25,495 nt of DNA. Source: Parachlorella kessleri (Eukaryota > Chlorophyta > Trebouxiophyceae > Chlorellales > Chlorellaceae). This document shows, piece by piece, positions 18,201 to 25,495 of this stretch. Position numbers and translations under genes: made by a program. The first letter of the stretch is position 1. Every line of letters begins with the position of its first letter. The notes beneath the pieces are model-generated. The model did not search any database. It worked only from the letters and a program-made list of their open reading frames with translations, and had not been told where the DNA came from. The stretch is from contig BBXU01002390.1 in NCBI GenBank assembly GCA_001598975.1, positions 1 through 25,495 on the forward strand. The letters are read 5' to 3'.

Positions 18201-21200
18201 TGTTCTTCTCATTGGCCAGTTTGATCATGATCTCCAGCTTCTCCATTTTCACAAAGATTGGGTCGTTGTACTTGCAGAAAAACACCTGCGCCAGGTGATG
18301 AGTAAAACACAATGGTCGTTAGAACATCACAACCCTACATGCTTGCAATGTCCATCCACCTGACTTACCCATAGCAGCTTCTCAGTTGAGAGCAGCAGCG
18401 ACCCCACCGAGCACTTACGATAAACATTAGGCCCTTCTTCAAGAGCTTTCCCAAATGCAAACAGCAGACCATGCACTGAAGGCTTGTCCCAAGCGCGACC
18501 AGGGCAAGAAAGGACCCACCTTGACCTCATGGCTGAGGATGTTGGGGTATTTCTGAACCACCAGGTTGATGTTGCGCAGCGCCACATACTGGATCTCCGG
18601 CTCGCTGCCCAGCAGCGTCACCAGCGGCGGCGCCAGCTTCTTGGACAAGGCAGCCAGAAGGGCTTGGTCGTCCACATGCTGAAGGACATAGGCAGCGAGC
18701 AAATGAAAATAGATTCTTCAGCTGCTGATGGTGTGCCTGGCCAGAGACCGCAGTGCTGGCATATCTGTGGTTCAAAGGCTTGGGGTCATGGTTTTTGTCT
18801 GCTGAACCCAACGGCACATCCTGGGCTGACATGACAGGAAGCACAGCACGCCTGGCGGACAAGGATTGACCGACTCACATCCATGTTGTGCAGGATGACC
18901 TTGATGGCTGACAGCACCACCGCGGAATTGGCATGCTGCAGGCGCGGCGTCACCCGCTCAATAATGGCCTCAGCATCCTTGGAGTCCACAGGCTGGTACT
19001 GGGCCAGGGAATCCAGGATGAAGACCTGCAGGTAGAGGGTAGAGTGAAATTATGAGATCCAATACTGAGTCACAAGTAGCCGGTTCACAGCGCTGGTTAG
19101 AAATCAGCACAACTCCCAGGCAATGCGTACTAGACTTTCTCACCCGCTAGCCTACGGCGTCGTTTGAGCAGTTTGAATGTGAGCCCTGCTCAACCCCGGA
19201 GGTGGCTACAACAGTAAGCGTTTGCACTGTACCTACTAGGTAGTATACCTCACCCAGCATGCAAGCCTGCACCCACCTGGCCCCACTCAGTGCACTCGTT
19301 GAGAGCGCGCAGCAGCTTGAACAGCGAGTTGGAGTCGATGACAAACACCGCCTTCCCGCTGATCTCCTGAATCTCGCTTAGGGCAGCCACGGCATTGGCC
19401 ACCACCATGGGGTTGGCATCACCAATCATATCCTGCAAGCAAAGCGTACTAAGAGGCTGACTGGAGCACTGCCTTTTTATACTGAAGTCCAACCCAGGAT
19501 TTCCAACCCGCTTAAGGATGTTCGGCTGTCACCACCACTCGCTAGTTACGCTTGGACCCGGCGGGACTGATTGTAACGTGTGCCCAGGCACTCAAGCACT
19601 ATTAACACCACCAGCACCACACCTTGAGGGTGTCCAGGAAACCGCGATCCTCCACCATTTCCGGGTTGATGTCAAACAGCTTGGCCACGCACACAGCTGC
19701 GGTCTTCCGCACATAGGGATCCTGCAGAGTAGGTTGACCACACATGAGATCACAACTGCTATTAACCTGTAAGGCACCTCGCATACACAAAGTGGGACCA
19801 GGGCGGGTGGCACTACTGTTTCAGGATAGCTGTGGTATACTCCCCTTACGTAAAACAAGAGGGCTTGACCTACCCCGCTACAATAGAAGTTACGAGATAC
19901 ACATGTAGCTCCACAGCACCAGGCAGCCTGGCAAAAGCTACCATACAGCCCCACATGTAGGCAAATGACAGCTGCAATGTACTCGCTGCGGCAGCCGATC
20001 GGGTGCCTTCTAGTGCCCCAGAATGACCCTCGAGCCCACCTCGTCCTTGAGGCAGCGCTGCAGCGGGTCACACAGATACTCTGTGATCTTGTCCACTCGG
20101 ATGCACCCCATGGTGCGCACCGCCAAAGCGCGGATGAGAGGGTTGGGGTCCTGGGAGTCCTGCAGTAAGAAAGGCCCAGACGACCACATACTCTACCTCA
20201 GCTGCCACCACCTGCCACCACCAAACTGATGGGTATAACACCATTTGAATTGGAGGCTCTACGATCAGTGGGGGTGTAGACCTCAAACCCAGTTAGGGAA
20301 GTCATGTGTAAGCAAAGGGACACAAGGTGGTGCAGCTGTTGCATAGGCAGCTGCTAGGTAAACCCAGGTGGCTTTGCACTACAAAACCTCAGCGCACCCT
20401 TTGCCTGGCTGTCCTTGTGTCATAAGAGTATACACCTGAACTTGCCTTCACGAATGTATTCACAGCCATAATGGCCAGGTCCGGCTGCGTCTTGGCATAG
20501 TTGATGAGGTACAAGTACACCAACTTTTTCAACTCCATATCCTCAGTTTGCATGCAATTCACCACATCTGCAACCAACAAACGGCAAAGTGACCACTGAA
20601 TAACGAGGTACATATAGCTCGCCCTCTCCAAGACAATAGCTTGCAAATGCACAGCTGATCCCAAAAGCTAAGTGTCGCATCTTAACCAACAAAAATGCAG
20701 GCGCCAAAGGTCACAGAAACCTCCTTAAAACAGCAGCCTTTTCAGACTTTGTCTGCTAGAGCAAAAAGAGTGAACAGGCGCGCCAAAAGTGGCGTGTCAA
20801 CCGTACACCCAGGTAGGCGGTCCCTTCCAACTCACCAGGGAACAACGAGGAGACATCCTTCCCCACTGTCATGGCTGCGATGACCTTCTTCACTGCATCC
20901 TTCTTCTTGCTCCTATCCATCGAGTTCAGGTCTTGCTTGAACTCATGTATCTCCCCTGTAGACAACGCAGGTCAAGGCCACCGACCCAGACAGCTTCAAG
21001 CCCTGAGCTAGGCCAGTGCTAGGCACTGGGCACCATTAGGCGCTGCGGGCCCTCGATGGCGCGATCACTGGCAGAGAAACACACAGACTTGCTGCAGCGA
21101 GGGTTTGCAGGACTTGGCCCGGACTGGATCGCCAGGCAGGCAAAGCGACGCTGCCCAACACAACCAAGGGGGCGATGAAACTCTTACAGAGTTGGGATGG

Positions 21201-21270
21201 GACCCATTACGCTGATAGCAAAGAGAAACGCACCGCGTTTTGTCGTGGAGAAAAACTTGCCGTCAGCCAT
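12102..21270 (-). CDS. AP1B1: AP-1/AP-2 complex subunit beta (beta-adaptin), complete, 23 exons
   Basis: Large subunit of the clathrin adaptor coats at trans-Golgi/endosomes (AP-1) and plasma membrane (AP-2); plants and algae typically share one beta subunit type. Exons, high to low: 21270-21234, 20955-20836, 20567-20446, 20159-20040, 19721-19623, 19432-19277, 19025-18879, 18678-18520, 18285-18193, 17956-17847, 17542-17456, 16996-16866, 16607-16489, 16110-16011, 15678-15626, 15382-15217, 14903-14712, 14550-14321, 14047-13847, 13561-13436, 13133-13060, 12710-12578, 12224-12102. The CDS is 2,898 nt (965 residues), within the family range of about 900-950 plus linkers. All phases chain. The start [15 protein letters not shown] matches the conserved family N-terminus. 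Trunk residues 1-606, hinge about 607-720, ear to the end. Two introns appear to be GC-AG. The terminal exon is the least certain part. AP-1 versus AP-2 cannot be decided. Confidence 0.96.
12578..14047 (-). other. AP1B1: beta-adaptin ear/appendage exons
   Basis: Exons 14047-13847, 13561-13436, 13133-13060 and 12710-12578 encode [20 protein letters not shown] with [29 protein letters not shown]; an [20 protein letters not shown] linker; and [20 protein letters not shown] leading to [15 protein letters not shown]. The first part is the Ig-like sandwich and the latter part the platform subdomain that binds accessory proteins. Compared with animal forms, a short Ala/Gly/Pro insertion ([20 protein letters not shown]) lies in the sandwich. 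Phases are 0, 0, 2. Confidence 0.85.
12721..12864 (-). repeat. 72-bp intronic tandem duplication
   Basis: The segment beginning AGGAGGCAGCAACCAAACTT at 12721-12792 recurs at 12793-12864 with only a few substitutions. It lies in the beta-adaptin intron immediately upstream (in gene orientation) of exon 12710-12578. The acceptor itself (12711-12712) is just outside the repeated unit. Confidence 0.95.
14321..14903 (-). other. AP1B1: beta-adaptin hinge (exons 14903-14712 and 14550-14321)
   Basis: Ala/Pro-rich flexible linker between trunk and ear. It carries two similar acidic-leucine motifs, [15 protein letters not shown] and, across the exon junction, [14 protein letters not shown]. These sit where animal beta-adaptins have the clathrin box (L-hydrophobic-x-hydrophobic-D/E), but the last acidic position is Gly in LLDLG. 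A further ALDDFFATP may be a short interaction motif. The last ~30 residues of exon 14550-14321 ([20 protein letters not shown]) already belong to the ear's first strands. Confidence 0.85.
16067..16290 (-). repeat. diverged copy of a beta-adaptin exon 5' end and acceptor
   Basis: The + strand text GTCTCCTGGGTGGCGTATGT...GCTGAATGAGCTGCAGGG (16073-16118), which is the 5' part of exon 16110-16011 plus its acceptor, has a degenerate echo 161 bp away at about 16230-16285 (GTCTCCTGGATGGTAATCGT, GATGAGCTTAGAGGG). The echo lies in the intron upstream in gene orientation; its acceptor is altered. Confidence 0.65.
16972..17149 (-). repeat. 89-bp tandem duplication of an intron end, acceptor and exon start
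   Basis: 16972-17060 and 17061-17149 are near-identical (ATAGCGG/GTAGCGG and ACCGAGG/ACTGAGG are among the few differences). The unit contains the 3' end of the intron, the acceptor and the first codons of exon 16996-16866 (RYPNRYES). The copy at 17061-17149 is met first by the transcription machinery and keeps a complete acceptor at 17086-17087; using it leads to [16 protein letters not shown] and a TGA at 17034-17036. Confidence 0.96.
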
Positions 21271-21525
21271 TTTGCTCGATCGGGGCTGCTGACCGCGGCA
21301 CACAGTTTGTGAGCAAGCAGTGGTTGAGCAACAACGCAAGAGACGCAGGAGGCGAACTAGTTGCACAAACAGGCGCGAGGATGCGAAGCCATGCTGCGGG
21401 CTTACAGCAATTCAGGTGGGGCAGTGTCAGGTTTGGCAATGCATGAGCGTCGGCCATTGTGCAGAACGCTTAGTTCCGCCAAATCTCAACTCCTTCTTGA
21501 TCCTTGCTAGCCAGTCACCTGCTGC
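21271..21525. promoter_or_regulatory. probable bidirectional promoter between beta-adaptin and exportin-4
   Basis: Only 255 bp separate the two divergent ATGs. Both 5' UTRs and both core promoters must lie here unless an unseen non-coding exon exists. I find no convincing TATA box or other named element. An in-frame TAG (21508-21510) upstream of the exportin ATG supports that start. Confidence 0.55.
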
Positions 21526-24500
21526 ATGGACCTCCTGGCAGTGCAGCAAGCTGTTGAACAGGCCTGCAGAGACTTCCAGGTGCCAAGAACCCTGCCTTCA
21601 TAACTATTTATATGCAACATCGCACCGCCAAGGCAACTCATATGTCTTGGTCGCTTGGATGTCTGTGCAGAACCCACACACTCGACTGCAAGGGGAGCGG
21701 GTCCTGGTGGAGTTCCGCAACAGTTCCCAGGCCTTGATAGCTAGCCAGCACATTCTGCAGCACAGCCAAGATGCTCAGGCGCAGTTCCAGGCAAGCCGCA
21801 GCTGGCCCGCATTTGGCCCTTAGCTGACACCCCCTAAGCTGCCCCCATATGCTTTCTTGCACCACTATATGCACTATAAGGAAGGAGGGGGACTCTGCAG
21901 TTAATGCAACTTGTCTTTTTTAGATCTCTTGCAATCCAAAAAGCCGGGTGCGCTCTTGCAGGCTGTGCTTGCGCTCCGGCACGCAGCACTTTCCAGCTGG
22001 GCAGGCCTCCCCCAGGGCAGCAAGCAAAGTGTGCTGAGCTTCCTCCTGCAACACACCCTGCAAATTGCAGCAGCAGCCCTGCCGCAGCAGCAAGACCCCT
22101 ACCACCAGCAGCAGCTGCTGGTGCAGACACAGTGTGCAGCCACGGTGGCTGCACTTGTGAAGCGGGGGTGGGAAGACATGGCTGTGGAGGAGCGGCATAC
22201 ATTGATGCAAGGCATTGATTCAGCTGCAGCACAAGCAGGTATACCTTCCTAGCGTTACAGCTGTTTGCTTTTAACGGGGTGCAGGCTATAGTTTGGGTAG
22301 GAGCGTGGCCTAATCCAGGCACTGACTGGTGATAGGGCGAGCAGGCAAGCTCCCTCACATGCACACTCCTTCTGCCATCCCGAGGTTGACTTTTAAGACT
22401 GCTCTCTTCGCAACGCTGAAAGTTTGCTGGAGTATTTCTTTCTGTGGCTGTGAGTTCTGGGATTTCAGCCAGTAGTGGAGCAGCAGAGTCTCCAGCCCGG
22501 CCTATGTTGGTGGTACCTGGGAGATGTTGGCGGTACCTGGGACAGGTTAGCAGTACCTGAGAGATGCTGGTGGTACCTGGGAGGTGTTGGCGGCTCTCAG
22601 CTGGCCAGCTACTGACTGCCAGCAATCTCTCAACCTTGGGTGCAGGCACCCCCCATGCCCGTCGCACCAGCCTGCAGCTGCTGGCAGCAATCGTTCAGGA
22701 GTTCAGCCCAGCCACCGCCAGCCCCTTGGGCCTGCCTTGGGATTACCACGAGCGCTGCCGGGCATCACTGGAGTCGACATACCTGCAGGTTGGTGGGGGT
22801 TGGGGTTGAGGTATGGCGGTTGAAAACCACAGTGGATTGGCCCGCCTGGGGGACTACCATGAGCGCTGCTGGCATGACCTGCAGTCCATATCCTTGTCAG
22901 GATGTTTCTACAATAGGTTGACAGGTGGGGAGGACATTCGGTTACGAGAAGCCCCTGGAGGCCTTGTCGGCGCCTGAATCGACTGGTGCTTTGCAGCTGC
23001 CCTCTCAGAGCTCACCTGCAAATGTGTGCTCCTCATTAATTGAGAAGGGCCGTCCAAAGCACTTTGTGTTGAGCAAGCTTTCAGCGTTGCACCGTGTGTT
23101 TACAGCCCACCCACAGGCGGTGGAGGAAACCCCGGCACATTGCGTTTTTGTTTTTTGGGCGACAGCCAACATACACAGTCTGCTTGCAGGGCCTGTTTAT
23201 TCATGCCCTGAACATCGCTCGAGATGCCGCGCCTGGGGCAGCCACTGGTACCGACGAGGGGGGTGTCTGCCAGGCAAGCCTAGGCCTGCTGTGCACCATC
23301 CTCAGCTGGGACTTCAGCAAGGCAGGCAAGTGCTTGCGAGGCATCGCTGAAAGGAGGGTTACATTGTCGGTAGGGATTCGGGCACAAGGCTGCTGTGCAC
23401 CATCTTCTGCTGAGATCTTAGCAAGGCAGGCAAGATTTGCATTAGAATTGCTCGAAAGGGGCGCAATATGATATGGGATTTGGGCATAAGGCTGCTGTGC
23501 ATCATCCTCAGCTGGGATCTTGGCAGGGCAGGCACGTGTTTGCCACAGAAAGAGGGCTACGGCTCACAGAGGACAGCCTTGTTCATCCAGCTTGGAACTC
23601 ATGTGTGCACTACCTAGCTGGGACACTAGTAAAGCAAGACAGGTACTTCTCATGCATTGGCCCCGGTCTGGTCATGCTGTTTCCTTATCAGGCCAAGATG
23701 CTTGACCTTTCCTCCAGGTAACAGTTCCATGTGACGGCTGGAGGACAGTGGCGGTCGGAACGGCCGCAGTCTCAAGGGTCACTTGTCAGTCTCGGCCTTC
23801 TCCTTCCCTCCGCCTTCCCTGCAGGTGGCACCGGGGTGTGGCGACTAGACGAGACTGCCCGGCCAGATGAAGTGATGCACGTGCGGCCGCCGCCGTCCTG
23901 GGCAGAGCTGCTGCTAGCCCCAGCCAGCTTTGACTGGCTGGAGGGGCTTCTGCAGGCCATCAGGTGGAATACTGATCGCTTCTAGCAAGCAGTGTGCTGT
24001 CGAGGGTTGGCTGTCACACCTGTCCAGGAGGTTCTCTTAGGAGAGATTTTCTGGCACTGCATCCCCAGAGCTTTGTAAGGCAGGCAGGACCCCAGATGGC
24101 CCGCATGCGTGATGCCCTGGCAAGCGCGCCGACTGCGGTGGCTGCTAGCAGCACTGCTTGTAGGTGATACTCTTCCCCTGTACGCGGACATTTGCATTAG
24201 GAATGTCGCTCGTTCTTGTATAGATGGACTTTTGAAAAACTAGCATGCATTGCTTGGGGAGGTCCCCAGCTGCTTGGCCTGCTGCGCTTGCTGCCAGGTG
24301 ACATAGCCTCCTCACGCAGCCATGTTGCATTGATTGCCTGAGGTCATGTTGCGCGCAGGGGCCCACAGCATGCAAGCAGGCCCCTTGCTCAGGCAAGTCG
24401 CCAGCTGCTGTGCCTGCTGTGCTCCCTCTCCGGCGACATCTTCCCCCGCCAGCCGCACGCCGAGGCGGGCACAGCACATGCTGCGCGTGCTGAGCTGGGG

Positions 24501-25225
24501 CTGCGCCCTTCCGTGCCGACTGGTGAGACTCTCTGTACATACTGTTTCTGTGGCATGCAAAGACTAGTGCAAGACCCAGCATGGGGGAAGGGTGAATGCA
24601 TGCTGCGTGTGCTCAGCTGGGCCTGGCCCCTATTGCTCCAGTGTTGGGGCCTCATAGCAAGTAGCAAGGTACCCTACACGACAACATCTACTTATGTGAA
24701 GTGCAACCCATGCTGCATGCCGACCCTCCGCACCTTGTTTTAGTCTATCCTACACCTATGTGTGGTGTTATGCTGAGGAGCTTCTTTGGAGTCTGGGTGT
24801 CTGAGCCAACACTGTGTGCTCCATCATTTGTGCGCTTATGTGCGCTTGGGAGGCCCGAGGGGCAGAAATGGGCTGCCTGCGCTACCTTCCTGTGCTGTTC
24901 AGGGCGCGCTCGAGGGGGGGGGAGGGGGTGTCCCCGGCCTGCGGTTGCTGCCATTTGTTCATGCCACATTTGTTGAAACCTACAATGTATGGCCCTGCTG
25001 ACGTTCATCCTCTGTTTGGCTCTGCTTGGTGTGAAGGGCCCGAGGGTGCCAAGGACCTGCACCTGCTGCGCGTGCTGCGCATGCTGCTCCCCTTCGTGGC
25101 GCCCCCGGCCGCCGCTGTGCACGCTGCGGCCGCTGGGGATGAGTCAGAGCTGCTGGATGCCTGCCGGGGGCTGCTGGCGGCGGCCGCGGTGCACCGGGCG
25201 CCCAGGTTCGAGCGCGCTGCCGCTG
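21526..25225 (+). CDS. XPO4: exportin-4 (importin-beta family), N-terminal part, 3'-partial, 8 exons
   Basis: Ran-dependent nuclear transport receptor; family members are about 1,150 residues, so roughly the first third (~400 residues) is present. Exons: 21526-21579, 21671-21790, 21962-22238, 22646-22788, 23190-23325, 23825-23963, 24380-24522, 25037-25225. Recognised blocks in family order: ERVLVEFRNSSQALIASQHI, FQAVLALRHAALSSW, AATVAALVKRGWEDM, RRTSLQLLAAIVQEFS, PLGLPWDYHERCR, LLCTILSWDF, PPSWAELLLAP and RQLLCLLCSLSGDIFP. These parallel exportin-4's helical HEAT repeats, including the (Q)VLSWNF and SWRE(T)LL motifs. Phases run 0, 0, 1, 0, 1, 2, 1, with no conflict. The start MDLLAVQQAVEQAC has an in-frame stop 18 nt upstream. 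Two of seven introns use GC donors. Other exportins (XPO7, RanBP17) are the main alternatives but fit less well. Confidence 0.87.
21791..21961 (+). other. GC-AG intron in exportin-4
   Basis: Exon 21671-21790 ends TTCCAG followed by GCAAGC, and the next exon begins GCTGTGCTTGCG after acceptor CTCTTGCAG. The join gives FQAVLALRHAALSSW, which matches the family block and is phase 0. No GT donor near the exon end would restore it. Confidence 0.8.
22505..22594 (+). repeat. 20-bp minisatellite in exportin-4 intron
   Basis: Four units with a strict 20-bp spacing of TACCTG(G/A)GA (ACCTG at 22515, 22535, 22555, 22575), consensus GTTGGCGGTACCTGGGAGAT. It lies just before the acceptor of exon 22646-22788. 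Confidence 0.9.
22728..22901 (+). repeat. duplicated 3' end of exportin-4 exon 22646-22788
   Basis: The exon's last ~60 bp (GGGATTACCACGAGCGCTGC ... ACCTGCAGG) recur about 110 bp downstream at 22839-22901 as GGGGACTACCATGAGCGCTG ... GACCTGCAGTCC...TGTCAGGA. The copy is diverged and lacks a clear GT donor; it lies in the intron. Confidence 0.8.
23283..23645 (+). repeat. four-copy array from the 3' end of exportin-4 exon 23190-23325
   Basis: The exon end CTGCTGTGCACCATCCTCAG...GCAAGGCAGGCAAG (from 23286, including the GC donor) recurs at about 23390 and 23492, and in decayed form near 23600, with a period of about 102-110 bp. The second copy keeps AGCAAGGCAGGCAAGA, the third GGCAGGGCAGGCACGT, the fourth AAGCAAGACAGGTACT. 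The copies lie in the following intron, and the reading frame of the exon stays open through the second copy up to 23471. Confidence 0.92.
24080..24163 (+). other. candidate in-frame cassette exon of exportin-4
   Basis: Acceptor TTTGTAAG, donor GTGATA, 84 bp, phase 2 on both sides, so it can be included or skipped between exons 23825-23963 and 24380-24522 without a frame change. It encodes MARMRDALASAPTAVAASST, with GC-rich third positions. Skipping gives a join (LLQAIR/PLAQASRQLLC) that fits the family better. Status undecided. Confidence 0.35.
24262..24640 (+). repeat. echoes of exportin-4 exon 24380-24522 on both sides
   Basis: Upstream at 24262-24325, GTCCCCAGCTGCTTGGCCTG...CAGGTGACATAGCC resembles the exon's GTCGCCAGCTGCTGTGCCTG...CCGGCGACATCTTC (offset about 135 bp). 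Downstream at 24599-24640, CATGCTGCGTGTGCTCAGCT resembles the exon's CATGCTGCGCGTGCTGAGCT (offset about 122 bp). Both copies are intronic and lack a full coding frame. Confidence 0.75.
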
Positions 25226-25495
25226 GTGGGTACTGTGTTTAGTACAGGTTACGCAATACCTTACTTATGGTGGTTGCGGTGCACAGGTCCAGCCGTGTGC
25301 AAGAGGGGCAGGAATGAGCGGCGGCAGGGTGCTGAAGTGCATAAGATTTTGTCAGGCTGAGAGCTCCATGTGAAGGGCAAAGGCTGCATCGCTGTGTAGC
25401 ATCTCAGTCCACACGCAAACCCTTCCTGTGACTCAACAAGTCTTTTGATAAGGCAGCGTGCAACACGTTGCACTCTTCAACCAAGGACGCCCCCA
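25226..25495 (+). other. exportin-4 intron, window end
   Basis: Begins with donor GTGGGT after ...RFERAAAG (phase 1). The next exportin block is not found in these 270 bases, so the gene continues beyond the window. Short ORFs here show no family motif. Confidence 0.6.

Larger units (their letters stand above)
15217..21270 (-). other. AP1B1: beta-adaptin trunk (exons 1-16, residues 1-606)
   Basis: HEAT/ARM solenoid with near-invariant family blocks: [171 protein letters not shown] and [16 protein letters not shown]. These form the core that packs with the alpha/gamma, mu and sigma subunits. Identity with known beta-adaptins is obvious by eye, so exon edges here are secure. Introns are short (about 100-500 bp) and carry no other gene. 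Confidence 0.97.

Noticed and set aside
21834..22667. 277-residue - strand ORF
   Set aside because: Antisense to secure exportin-4 exon 21962-22238; no domain seen.

Overview
The window reads as nuclear DNA of a green alga, most likely a chlamydomonadalean chlorophyte of Haematococcus/Chlamydomonas type. The reasons are GC-rich coding sequence with GC-ending codons, dense short-exon genes, Ala/Gly/Pro/Gln-rich linkers, and introns full of low-complexity and tandemly repeated sequence. The lineage is inferred from style, not from a marker gene. I saw no bacterial-type operon, mobile-element ORF, tRNA, rRNA or CRISPR.

Three protein-coding genes fill the window. (1) Positions 46-11454, + strand: the 3' part (18 visible exons) of an sn-1-specific diacylglycerol lipase-like membrane lipase. 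It has a C-terminal piece of the membrane domain, a class-3 alpha/beta-hydrolase fold with GHSLG nucleophile elbow, and two large low-complexity insertions. Its 5' end lies outside the window. (2) Positions 12102-21270, - strand: a complete 23-exon gene for the shared AP-1/AP-2 beta subunit (beta-adaptin), modelled at 965 residues: HEAT trunk, Ala/Pro hinge with clathrin-box-like motifs, and ear. (3) Positions 21526 to beyond the right edge, + strand: the first ~400 residues of exportin-4. Genes 1 and 2 converge with 647 bp between stop codons. Genes 2 and 3 are head-to-head with 255 bp between ATGs, which probably holds a bidirectional promoter. The genes look like independent housekeeping genes (lipid signalling, clathrin vesicle coats, nuclear transport).

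The exon models were built by joining conserved peptide blocks at splice sites with matching phase. All junctions agree in phase; one short exon in gene 1 (1061-1113) is tentative and was chosen because it repairs the phase.

The most unusual signal is in the introns. Many exon/intron junctions have been tandemly duplicated (period about 70-160 bp), leaving 2-4 decaying copies of an exon end, sometimes with its splice site, inside the neighbouring intron. I count at least eight junctions across all three genes. Some copies keep intact decoy splice sites that would introduce stops. In addition, four introns appear to be GC-AG (donor GCAAGT/GCAAGC), high for about 46 modelled introns.
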